Shown here: piece by piece, positions 12,420 through 24,288 of the stretch
Position numbering within the stretch: the stretch's first letter is position 1
Layout of the letters: each line of letters starts with the position of its first letter
From: Vitellaria paradoxa
Lineage: Eukaryota; Streptophyta; Magnoliopsida; Ericales; Sapotaceae
DNA length: 64,000 nt
Direction: 5' to 3'
NCBI GenBank assembly: GCA_019916065.1
Contig: CM034233.1
Coordinates: forward strand, 15,293,009-15,357,008
Program-made: the position numbers and the translations under genes
Notes under the pieces: model-generated
What the model was told of the DNA's origin: nothing
Database searches by the model: none
What the model saw: the letters and a program-made list of their open reading frames with translations, nothing else

Positions 12420-14545
12420 TGGGTAAATTACACTTAGACTCTCTGAACATTAGGGTAATTATACATAGACCCCTGAAAATTTGAATCTTACACCTAGGCT
12501 CCTTATTCCCAAATGTTTGTAACACTTAGGTCCTTCCGTTAGTCTTTCCGTTAACTGTATTGTAAAATGACGAAAATGCCCCTATTTAGCAACAGTTAGG
12601 GAATCTACGTATAATTAACCCTAATGTTCAGAGGATCTAGGTATAATTTATTCTTATTAAAATGATCTACTTTATTGAAATATTTTATTAAACTATATTA
12701 ATTTTATTAAATCTAATAATAATTTATTATTAGATTAAGTAATAATGATACATTTTATTAAAACAAATTATTTTTAATAATAAATATTATAACATTAAAT
12801 TAATTAACTTAAATGTATTTTATTAAATTAATTAATCAAATTAATTTTAAATTTATTTTATTGAATTCAATTAATTTTATATTTTTTAATAAAATAATAA
12901 TTTTTATTTAGATAAAATTAATTACTGTAAATAAAATTATATCACTAAACATATTTATGTTTTAATAAAATTATATATTTATATTTTTAGAAATATCCAC
13001 TAAACGCTTTTCAACTGGGTATGACTCAAAAATGATTATTTTATTAACTTTTTTATCTAAAAATTTATTATTTTTAATTACATCCATCCTTAAATGTATT
13101 AAATTAATCCTTTAGACTATTTTTTTAAAAAAATATACTCTCACTAATAAAAATGTTTCAAATTATTTTAATTACTTAATTACATATTTTTTCTCATTTT
13201 TATTTTATTTTTAATTATACAATTAAAGTTGTGTCAAATCAAAAATTAAATTAAATTAAGAATAATTTACATTTAAAAAATTTAAAATAATTAATATTTT
13301 TAATTTTTATTATTTAATTATTTTTAGATACATTTTTTCTTCGATCAAACTCAATTTTAGAGAAGGATTTTTTTTTAAAAAAATTAGTAATTTCTAACTT
13401 TTATCCTATCATGATCAAAATAATGTTTATAAATTACAAAAATTAAAACTATATAAAAATAAAAAATCAAATTGATAAATATCAATATTTTTTTATTAAT
13501 TAATTATTTTTAAATTTTATCCTATCATGTTCAAAATAATTTTTATAGATTACAAAAATTAATACTATAAAAAAATCAATAACTAAATTGATAAATATCA
13601 ATATTTTTGTTTTATTAATTATTGTTTTAAAAAAAGTCCTTTACTAAAATTGAGTCTAATGAAAGAAAAATAGATTTAAAAATAATTAAAAAATAAAAAT
13701 TAAAAAATTAATTATTTTAATTTTTTATATGCAAAGTCTTTTTTAATTTAATTTAATATTTCATTTGACACGGTTTTAATCATATAATTAAAATAAAATT
13801 TAAATAAGAAAAAATATGTAATTAAGTAATTAAAATAATTTGGAACATTTTTATTAGTGAGAGTAGATTTTTAAGAAGAAATAGTTTAAAGAACTAGTTC
13901 AATACATTTAGGATGGATGTAATTAAAAATAATAAATTTTTAGATGAAAATATTTGTAGAAGAATCGTTTTGAGCCATACCCAGTTGAAAAGTATTTACT
14001 AAATATTTCTAAAATATAAATATAATTTTATTCAAATGTAAATAAAAATGTAAATATGTTTGGTGATATAATTTTATTTATAGTAAATAATTTAATTTGA
14101 TTAATTTAATTTGTTTAATTAATTTAATAAAATTTATTTAAATTAATTAATTTAATGTTATAAATATTTATTTTTAATAATAATTAGTTTTAATAAAATG
14201 TATCATTATAATTTGATTTTAATAATAAATTATTATTAGATTTAATAAAAATAATATAATTTAATAAAAATATTTTAATAAAATAAACTATTTTAATAAG
14301 AATAAATTACACTTAGACCGCTTGAACATTAGGTTAATTACACGTAGACCCCTTGATTGTTGCTGACCAGGAGGGACATTTTCGTCATTTTATAACGCAG
14401 TTAACGGAGAAAACTAACGAAAACATCTAAGTATTACAAACATTTGAGAATAAGGGGTCTAGATGTAAGATTCAAATGTTTAGGAAGTCTAAGTGTAATT
14501 AGTCTAATATTAAAAAAGTTTAAGTGTAATTTATCTTTTTTTTTG
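12420..14545. repeat. ~2.1-kb near-palindrome (foldback-type element)
   Basis: Left arm, about 12420-13375, is the diverged reverse complement of right arm, about 13630-14545. Matching landmarks include CTTTTCAACTGGGTATG (13008) against CATACCCAGTTGAAAAG (13976), TTACATCCATCCT (13078) against AGGATGGATGTAA (13911), and ATTACACTTAGAC (12427) against GTCTAAGTGTAAT (14498). Each arm tip (~235 bp: 12422-12655 and 14295-14545) is itself an inverted-repeat unit. The loop (about 13400-13625) holds two ~115-bp tandem copies, each with TATCCTATCATG near its start and GATAAATATCAATATTTTT near its end. No open reading frame is seen. A transcript would fold into a very long hairpin. Confidence 0.85.
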
Positions 14546-14569
14546 GCAAGTATCATGTTTCATGATTGA

Positions 14570-14715
14570 GGGTGTATTTGGAGTGATAAAAAGTGAGATA
14601 AATTGAAATACATTGAGAGTTCGTAATACGTGTAGTAAAAAAAAAGTTAGTGTGATATAAAATTAACGGAAATTTATAAAATTTTTTGTCGTCTGTTTGT
14701 AAATCGAACGGAGCC
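14570..14715. mobile_element. MITE family D, copy 1
   Basis: About 146 bp from GGTGTATTTGGAGTGATAAAA to TTTGTAAATCGAACGGAGCC. It is the reverse complement of the 24159-24285 element along its length (shared GAGAGTTCGTAATACG and GTGATATAAAATTAACGG). The target duplication is not clear. It sits about 150 bp upstream of the TATA box of the DUF3537 gene. Confidence 0.6.
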
Positions 14716-14862
14716 CGAATCACGTACCGTTCAAAAATCACACCCGTCAAAGTTTGATCGGGCAACATAGTATTGGATCATAGGATTTCTGTCTTTGCAG
14801 TCCGACAAATTTTCAGTAAGACCAGATGTTTTTCTGCTGAGACCCGTAAATAGAAAGCAACG

Positions 14863-14872
14863 TATATATAAG
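14863..14872 (+). promoter_or_regulatory. TATA box of the DUF3537 gene
   Basis: TATATATAAG lies 131 bp upstream of the chosen ATG at 15003. A start site some 30 bp downstream would leave a 5' leader of about 100 nt. Position and sequence fit a plant core promoter; the transcription start itself cannot be seen. Confidence 0.55.
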
Positions 14873-15002
14873 ACCAAATGATTATCACCGGGATTTGACC
14901 ACTGATTCTCTTCCCTTTTTTTTTGGTTGTCAAAATCACGACTTGGGCTGTCAAGTATCGACCAATTCAATCGACTCCTTGCTGGAATTCAATCTTTAAT
15001 CA

Positions 15003-18000
15003 ATGGCCGATCATCATCGTCTACCTCCACTGCCATCGGAAACCCTGAACCGAACCCCTTTGCTGAACGTCACAGAGCAAGTCCCAGGAGAAAAGCAAGA
15101 ATACCCAGAAGAAGAAGATTGTGAAACCCAGCTCGACAAAGACCTTAAAAAGCTTGAATCGTTTCTCGCTCTGTCGGGTTTCAACCAGTCATCTGCTTGG
15201 AGCTTTGGGCTCGCGTGGGTCGCGTTCTTGGGGATTGGAGTCGCGCTTCCGGTTGTCGTGCTCGAGGTTTTCGACTGCTCGGGCTGTGCCGAGTACCAAA
15301 TCAAAAGTTTTGAGCTCGATGTCGTTGTCTCGCAGGCATGTTTGGCGGCTGTGTCCCTATTCTGCCTCTCTCACAATCTGCGCAAGTATGGTATTCGGAA
15401 ATTTCTCTTCGTAGATCGGTACAGTGGTCAAATGTCTCGGTTTCGCGACGATTACATTCAGAAGATTAAGGTAAGCACTCCCCACTTCAATATATTTATG
15501 AGAGAGAGAGAGAGAGAGAGTGAGTTTGTATATGTGTGCTAGGGTTGATGAAGATGGGGAATTGAATTGGTTTAGTTCAATATTAACAATTGAATAAACG
15601 TTATGCACATCTTCTACTGATGACGTGAAAAATTCAGTTAATTAAGCATTTTGTATGTGAAGTACACGCTGACATTAGATGTTTGAAAAAAGTTGTTTCA
15701 CCATGAATTCTATGTTTAACCTTTAAATACAGTTATTATATGCAGCAGAGAATTGTCTAGGCTGATTTGATAATCTGTGGTCTATGAATTTTTAATATTG
15801 AATCTAATTCAATGTCCTATTTTGGTTTGTAGGACTATGTTTTGTTATACCCCACATCCATGGTTTGAAGTAATTGTTTGCTGTACTACCACTTCCAGTG
15901 TTTCCAAGCTAAGGTGCAATGAAAATTTTCATTAACTACATATTATGTACTTCAATTTAGGGAAAATGCACCACTTACTGATTTGCACACAAAGAAGTTA
16001 TGGATCCATGAATTGATCTTATTCTTCTAAACCACCTTTTGTTGACTAAAATCTTACCCTTATTCTCAACACACAACTTTGTCATCTAGTGTGGCATTCC
16101 TGTAAAATTGATCAGCTAACCATTTTACTCCCAATCTTGTAAATAGAGTATATAGTTGCTCAACTCTTACAATATTCTCAACCCTAATTTATTATCTAAT
16201 ACATCGTTTCAGATTTTTTTTTTCCTTTTTTTTTGGAGGGGGGGTGGCAGTAAACTTCCTGCCTGATGCAGGAACTAGGGAAGTTGTATGATATTTTTTC
16301 CCCTTCAGGAATGTGCCCGCTTGCTAGTTCTGTGGATGCTGCCTTGCTTCATTCTGAAGACTGTACGTGAAGTTGCTCGTGTCGTATTTGAGACTCCTGC
16401 ATCATGGTGGCAGTCTGTTGCTGTTTTGGTTGCTTTGATCATATCATGGATTTACGTGACTGCGATATACCTGTCAGCTTGCATTTTGTTTCATTTGGTC
16501 TGCAATTTGCAAATTATCCACTTCGATGATTATGCAAAGTCCTTGGAAAGAGAATCTGATCTCATGCTGTTAATAAAAGAGCACATTCGCCTGCGATATT
16601 ACCTTTCTAAGATAAGCCATAGGTTCCGAATATATCTTCTTCTGGTGTTCCTGGTTGTCAGTGCAAGCCAGGTTGTGACCCTATTCCAGACTACAGGATA
16701 TGGTGGATCAATTACTTTCATAAATGCCGCCAATTTTGCTGTAAGTTCAGTACATATTTCTTTTTTGTGATTTAGATAAACTGTGTACCTGCTTTGTCAT
16801 AGATCTCAATTGGGACCTACATTGGTAGGTAGTGTAAAGTTTCACATGTTGGGGAGTTGGACTTGACACCTTATTAGTTAGATTAATACTCCTACTGAAA
16901 AGAAACATAGAGTGAGTCTGCAGACTCCGCACTTTACATAATCCCATGTTTATTTTGATTGTCCTATTCAAAAGGAAGAAGTCATTTGCGCCTAGTGGCT
17001 TAAGTTAATTTAGAAGTTTATGACAAGGGCACCCTATAATCAACATTCTGTGCTCCACATTAATTACTAAGGATATCATTGGGTGCCACTTGAAAATGGT
17101 CCAACTTCTTTGTACATATCCATTGATGTATCTGATTGTATATTCAGTTTCTACCAAAAAAACATTTGGTAACAAATGAGTGTGATGTGGCATATGTCAC
17201 TGCTAGCTTCGTTGCATTCCTGATTGCTTTGGTCATTCAAGTTTTGGTCCTATTTTGCTTTATTTCTGCTTTTCTAGGTCTCATCACTTGTTCAGGTTGT
17301 GGGGATTAGTCTTTGCTTAACTGCTGCTGCCAAGATTTCCCACAGAGCCCAGGGCATTGGGTCACTGGCAAGTAAATGGCAAGCTGTGGTGACATGCAGT
17401 TCTGCTAATGCATCTCAATTGAGAGTTTCGCATAGTGTGGGAGAGTTAGAGACCGCCAATACATTGAGTTCATTGTATATGGATAACTCGGAGAGTGATT
17501 TGGAGTCGCTGGATTATATTGAATTGCCTGCAAATACCCAACTGGCTTCTTATATGTCCTCATACCACAAGAGACAAGCATTTGGTATGTAAATAAAAAT
17601 TTTATTCTGTCTCTGTTGCATTTGACTCATTATTTGGACCTATTTTCTCTGCTTTTGTCATTGGTTCTAAGTGAGAACTTGCTCTTAACAATTAGTTTTG
17701 TTGGTGGAAACCTAGCATTTGAACAACAGTAAAAACATTGCTTCTGTTTGTTGTCATGAGTTAATGACCAAGTTCTAGAAATGAGCATATGGCATCTTAG
17801 CACTCAACCTAAACAGCAGAACCTTGGTGGTCACATATGAAACAATACAGGATATGATAACTCACTTTTTAATTAAATTGCTTTTGATCTAGACTTGAGA
17901 TAAGCAGCACCAAAAGGTATTTTGGTGGTCTCATTTGTCTAGTTATTCTAGAGATATTGCTTAATGATTCCCTGCTCAAAGATTTCAATTTGCAATTGCC

Positions 18001-21000
18001 CTTCATTGTGATGCATCGGAATCATCCATGTGAACTTGGTATGTTGGGTAAAAAAAAAATGTCATGTGATTGTTTTCCAATTCTTCCTATCATGTGCTTA
18101 CCCATTTTATTGTTTCTTTTTCTTTATCATGTGCAGTATGTGCTTTAAAACAGAGGACAAAACCAAAGCTTTGGGTTTGGGGGCACCCGACCCCACTGAA
18201 TTTTATTTTTTATTTTTATTATATATAGCTATTTTTGTACCACCCTATATAATTTTATTAATTTCCCCCCATATAGTTTTGTTTATCTGCCCCCATTGTC
18301 TACTTGTAATTGCGCAAATGTACAAGGTCAATTCATTGTCAAATTACCAATTTTGTTAAACTATTTTTTGTTTTCTAAAATTACTCTTGAAAATTTTATT
18401 TATTATATTACCACAATTATTCTTAATAATTTTATTGTAAAAATATTACCATTTTTTTTCTTGAAACAATATGTAAGTTTTGCTCCAAGTGACTAAGAAG
18501 GTTGATTCCACCCTTGCTTATATACACTTTTATTATGCTTAAGTGACTTGTTATTTGCTATCTAATTATGAGGTGAAATGAACAAGTAGCGCAAAGTTAT
18601 TTGCGAGAATGTTCCCAAATCTTCACTATCAAAAAAAGTAAGAAGGGGAACTTTCTAACTTTGACCAAAGGGTAACTTAATGCATAAGGCTCCCGAATTG
18701 CAAGGTCTAGAGAGGGTTAGATGTAGGAAACTTTTCCTTTACTTGCAAAGAGGCTAGGTCTATAGTTTTTGAATTTCAACTATTTTGAGAAAATATCTAG
18801 ATATTATGCGACCTTGGCACAACGGTAAGATTACTCCTTTGCGACTTGGAAGTCATGGGTTTAACACTTGAAAACAATTTCTCCAATTGGAGAGGGTAAG
18901 ACTACATGCATTGCCCCTCTTTAGATCCCACATAAGTGGGAGTCTTATGCACTAGGCCGCTTCATCTAGATATTATTTGACAATGGTTGGAAGTATGCTA
19001 TTACCACTAGACACCACTGAGGCATTGCATGGTGTCATGACATGACTTTTTTGGCATAAGTCATGCTCGTGACACTTTGGACGTCAGCATGTGAAGTGGC
19101 ACAAGAATGAGGGAATTTGTGCTTGCTAGTGGATTGTCCGCATGAAGACTTGCTAGGAGTAACATTTTTGTAATTTCGGAGAACTTTGCCTTTGGAGGGC
19201 GTTGGCATTTTTTCAATATTTTTATAATTTGGTTTGTATGTCTACGAGTTCATACTAACTGATAGATTGAGAATCGGAGATGTGAAATTTTTTAGAACTA
19301 TTATGACTCTTTAAGCATAGTGAGATTTCCTCTCATTATCTAGAGTAATGTTAAGACGACATGTGGGGGGAACAGGTATTGGCTCTACCTCTCCCATGTG
19401 CTTGCCCCTTGGCTTGCACTAAGTGAGCACCCCATGTAGGGAGCATGGGGGCCGGCCACTAGCATCCCGAGGTGGGCTGGCAATAGTGGTCCCTGCTAGG
19501 ACAAAAGTGGGCGGCGTTAGTGTTGGCACGATGGCTTGGCGTTAGGTGTGTTTGTGATGTGGAGGTTATGGATGTACCTCAATTATTCCCCAATTATATC
19601 CTATTTGGGTGCACCTCCCCATTACTGATTAGGCTATCAATGTGCCTTAAGGTATGTTGTCTGTGTTGGTACTTTCACGTAACTTGGTGGGCTGCAGTGT
19701 GGACACTTGTGCGAACGGTTTTTAATTAAGGCACTAGTGTGGTGTGACACTAAGCTTGTGGCATTCGAAGAATCTTAACATTGAACTTTGTTATGTGCAT
19801 ATTGCCTAAGATGGTCGCTAGCTTGGGTATTAAATAAGCTTGGGTACATGATGGCTATGCTAACGATGGCGCACAAGACTAAGTATTTGGACGAAATCTC
19901 TTAAGTGGCCTTTGCTTGAATCTTGGTTGAGTGCACTACAGTTGCCTCGATGTTCAAGTAGACTGGAGTAGGCTATAGCCTAGTTGCCTCACGGGCATTT
20001 TTTCCGTTGAAAGATGTTTGGCAGATGAAGGCATAAATGAAAATGTAGAAGTTATTGGGCAGTTGACACGTTGCCTTGAACGCAAATTTGTTGCCTGTGT
20101 CACACAGCACTGTTCAGTACAGCTGGATCAGTTATTCTGATTAGTACTGCTAGTGATCAGTTAGGTATTTACTTGGATACCTTGAGTAGACACTTCCTAT
20201 GGGCCAAGAATTGTGCATTCCAGAAAAGAAGAATGACCTCAAACCATCCTTAATATCCATAAACTAAAATTGTCTATGACTGCTAGTGATCTAATATTTG
20301 CAGAACTGCATCACAATGCGAGACCTTGAGCATGTTGTATATCAATGATATCATACATCTCATAAATAACTGAACTGAAACTCCTAGATACGTGTACTTG
20401 AACTGCATATTTCTGATTAAGAATCAGTTTGGTGTACCTGTGATGTGTGTCCCTGAAGTGCTGTACGTGTTTCACCTATGTCCAAACAGACAAAAAACCA
20501 AAATGGCTAAAAATCCAACAAATGCAGATAGCGGCGGTGAAGTTATTGCAGAATCATTACACTAGTTGACTTCAATTTTGTTGAAATAATTGTAGTTTTT
20601 TTGGTTCTCTTATTCATTCCCACTCACTAAATCTTACTGTTAGAAAGTTCAAGTCACCTTAGTTACCAGTGATGTTCCTTGGAATTCAAGTAGAACTCAG
20701 CTAAGGAAATCCTCACACCATTTTTACTCTTGGTGTCATGATTGCATGCTTAATTTATTTGGTTGATGATGCTCCTCTAAACACATGGTTCACCTTTTCT
20801 TTCTTTTTTTAGTTTCCTTTTACTGCTGTGCTGAAAGTTAATCTCGTATTTTCATACTCGAGTAAGTGTTTTCAATGGCCACGCAGTGATGTACTTGCAG
20901 ACCAACCCTGGCGGAATCACACTATTCGGATGGACAGTTGATCGTGGCCTTATCAACACAATCTTCTTTATTGAACTCTCATTAGTACTATTTGTACTGG

Positions 21001-21026
21001 GAAAGACCGTCGTTCTTGCCTCATAA
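15003..21026 (+). CDS. DUF3537 seven-transmembrane protein (gustatory-receptor-like)
   Basis: Four exons: 15003-15470, 16309-16740, 17278-17584 and 20887-21026 (TAA at 21024), giving 448 aa with consistent phases. An acidic, soluble N-terminus of about 65 residues precedes hydrophobic segments that I count as seven. They begin near WSFGLAWVAFLGIG, VVVSQACLAAVS, LVLWMLPCFILK, SVAVLVALIISW, FRIYLLLVFLVV, SSLVQVVGISLCL and LINTIFFIELSLVL. A hydrophilic loop with HSVGELETANTLSS precedes the last segment. This matches the plant DUF3537 family (Arabidopsis At1g67570, At3g20300, At4g22270). Members have been proposed as distant relatives of insect gustatory/odorant receptors, but no ligand or ion-channel activity follows from this sequence. 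Intron 3 is 3.3 kb and contains a SINE and a GC-richer stretch at about 19370-19530. Confidence 0.93.
18795..18976 (+). mobile_element. Au-like SINE in intron 3 of the DUF3537 gene
   Basis: Body 18808-18963 (156 bp) begins GCGACCTTGGCACAACGGTAA, an A-box region, and carries a decayed B box GGGTTTAACACTTG at about 18858-18870. The 3' part (AGGGTAAGACTACATGCATTG ... GTGGGAGTCTTATGCACT) resembles the tail of the angiosperm Au SINE family as I remember it. Perfect 13-bp direct repeats, ATCTAGATATTAT, flank it at 18795-18807 and 18964-18976. It lies in sense orientation to the host gene, well inside the intron. Confidence 0.85.
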
Positions 21027-23934
21027 TAACTCGCCCTCTCATGCCCGACACAATGAACTTTCAAAATCGCCACTCCGCTCAGACTAGGCTACAAGGTCAT
21101 CGATCAGATCATTTCTGACTTCCATGTAAATGCTCAAGCCGTGTGCGACCATTTACTGATATCACTGCAAATCAAGAGGTCAGTGCCCACCATTCATTCT
21201 AAGACAAAATTATTTATTTACCCGGTTCCACCTTTTGATCTCTCTGTGCACAAGAGCAAGGATGCGTGCACATGATGAGCGCAGAGACTCATACAGTTTG
21301 AGGAGACTGAAGACTGTCACATAGCATGGGTATGGTTAAATTTAAATGTATGGATTGTGATTTATCTTGTACTGTATATATATATATTTGCTACACAATA
21401 TGTATACATATTTGCAGTTTTGGGCTCCCGTGAACATGAACCCCATCTAAAATCATGATATGATATCAAGAAGGGGTCCTCTTTTCGGGCTGGGGTAATG
21501 TACTCATGAGGGATTTATAATTTTTTTTTTCCCTTCCCAAACTTATTTTTATTTTTATTTTTTTTTCATTTTCTTTTTTCTTTCTAAGAAATGTTTTTCC
21601 ATGAACATGAAACCCATGTTGGGGCAGTAGTGATTTTGAACCCCATAAATCATCTCTCGCAGATCTCCCAACTTCCTCGACTCTTTTGAGGAAAGGTAGG
21701 CCGGCCTCAACGTAGTCAATCTCTTGCCTAGCACATCTCAGCTGCATTTTTATGAAGAGTCTTGTTTGAATTCCTACAATAAATAAAAAAATTTTATTTT
21801 TCGGTTAGTGTCGCGTGGTTCTTGATAGTTACATAAACACGTAGTTATTATATAAATGTGTGTGTATATATATATATGTACATTAATTATAAAAATTTGT
21901 AAATTAGTGATAAAAACAGATATATTAGTGTTAAAATATATTCGAATGTTTGTTAATATGTAAATTGGTTATAACAATAAACACATTTATATTTTAAAAC
22001 TTTGAATATTAGTAATGACAATTTATAAAGAATTTGTACATTAATTACGTTAAAAAAAAACTTGTTGACTGTAGATAAAAGACATGTACGTTAAAAATCT
22101 GTGCATGGATGTGCTGTAGAACCATGTACGTACCTTAATTAGTTTTTAAGAAAACATATATGTCTACTGGTTATAACATTTACGAGAAGCTTGTATATTA
22201 GAACTTAACCCAAAAAAAAAAAGCTTGTATATTAGTAATAAAAGCTTGTGCAACAGTTATGAAAATATATACAGCCATTGTAAGATCCGTATATTTGTTA
22301 TATAAGTTTGTATATTAATTTTAAAAATCAATACAGTTTTTCAAGAAAGCATATACATTAATTCTAGAATGTGAACAAATTATATATATGTACAGAAATG
22401 TATGTTATTATATTACTGATCTACGTGCAATTCTCGCAGGCTCATTGTGACACTATTGAGGGGAACGGGATGGTCTGAGACATATATGTAAAAATAGAAT
22501 GGTTTTTTTGATCCGCATTTTTTGAAAATCGATCTGCATTTGAACATCCACAATTTTTTTTTTTTTATTCTCTCTCTCTCCTTTGAAAGATGTCAGCGGA
22601 TTGCTTTCAGCTAAGAGTTAAAAAATGAGTCAAGTTAAATCAAGTATTAATATATCCAAGTTTATTTAGTATCGTTTTTGGTGAGCCTAAATTTTTATTA
22701 AACTTGAAATGTTATGTTCAAAATTATTTGCCGAGTTTGAAGCATTGTATACAAGATTAGTTTGTTAGTCTATAAGAAAGCATGAGTTCGGCTTGGTTGC
22801 AACAAATAAGTTTTGCTCATTAGTTTTTGTCAAATCTACTTACAAGCTTTTATTTTTTTATGCTCGTGTGCCTATTAATGAATAAATTTAACAAATGAGT
22901 TACTTTTCTAGCTTAACAAATAAGTTTTAAATTAATGTATTTAATCTTTGATTTTTTTTAACATTTTTGCATGAATAGCAAACAAGAGTTTTCAAAAACT
23001 CATTTATAAACATTTAAACGAGATTGCTCACGAAAAATAAATAAGTTTATTCATAAATATTTAAATAATACTGTACGGGAGTTAAAACGAGTTTGTTTAC
23101 GATTTTTTATTTAATTAAATTTACTCATTTGAGTTTGATTCGTTTATTTATTAGATTTGAAAAATACATTTAAATTTGATCATTTAATTTATCAAACGAA
23201 TACGAGACCAAATGCAAGAAGCTTTTAAATATTTAGTTGGTTTATAACTTTACTATCAACACATTTAATGATTTCATCAATGGCTGGCCTTGACTCAGTG
23301 AGCATTTAGAAAACAAAAGCATATAACTCAGCTATCAACTACTAATTTTTTCATTTTTTTAAAAATAACTAAACTTACTCTCATACACTTTAAACTTCTT
23401 TTAAATTTTGAAGAGTAAAAATGTAAAAATAACAAAAAATTAAAAAACTAATTACTAAAAGTTAACTTTTTTTTCTTATCGTTTTTTTTTTCTTTTCAAA
23501 CTCAACCTTAGAATTGAACCCTTATCCTAGATAACAAGCAACCCAAGATTTTTTTTTTAATTTACTATTAAAATAATAAAAAACTTAAAGAAACGCAGTA
23601 GAAAAAAAAAAAAAAAACACTTAATTTCCAAAGTACTATTAATGAAATCTTGAGATGATAATGTGATTGCAACTAAACCTAAAATAGCAAAGTAATAACA
23701 CGATTTCAGCCTAAACAGCTGAGATCTCAATTTCATATCGCAATTTCAGGCAAGCAAAAAAAATTCGCCCATCTCCTCCTCCCTCCTTCCCTACAGACAT
23801 TAAAGCTCCAACAACCATTGGCCCAATCGAGCTAAACCTTGCAGAGGGAGACAGGGAAAGCGATTGAAAAGACAATCTCACCCACACTTGGTATTCTCAT
23901 CATCATCTCTTTGATAAATTTTATCTTTTATCTT

Positions 23935-23967
<33 letters not shown>

Positions 23968-24155
23968 TTTGCCAAAGAAAGTCGTTCAAACAATTTGATG
24001 TTGCAGTTTTATTTATTTATTTATTTTGGTAAAAAAGATATATTTGTATTAAATGGGAGAAGAATTACAATGTCAAAAGGCATATTCTCCCTATAAAAAT
24101 TTACATAGGTCATGCAAGAGCAATACAAAAGTCAAAATCCTCCAATTGGTACATA
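21027..24155. other. Intergenic spacer
   Basis: Downstream of the DUF3537 gene. It contains AT-rich DNA, a (TA)n run near 21378, and an (ATT)n microsatellite at about 23938-23966. A minus-strand open frame of 93 codons (21747-21466) starts with a non-repetitive stretch (MQLRCARQEIDYVEAG) but becomes lysine-rich low complexity; I do not recognise it. No supported gene. Confidence 0.45.
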
Positions 24156-24288
24156 TTAGGCCCGTTTGGTTTGCAAACAAACTCTAAAAAATTCTATAAA
24201 TCTCTGTTAACTTTATATCACATTAACTTTTTTCTTTCACTGCACGCATTACGAACTCTCAATTTATCTCACTCCAAACTCACCCATT
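24156..24288. mobile_element. MITE family D, copy 2 (TSD TTA)
   Basis: Element 24159-24285 (127 bp) begins GGCCCGTTTGGTTTGC and ends CACTCCAAACTCACCCA. TTA flanks it at 24156-24158 and 24286-24288. TTA is the preferred target of PIF/Harbinger (Tourist) elements. It is inverted relative to the copy at 14570-14715. Confidence 0.75.

Noticed and set aside
21466..21747. 93-codon minus-strand frame as a gene
   Set aside because: The first third is non-repetitive but the rest is lysine-rich low complexity, with no recognisable domain or splice partner.
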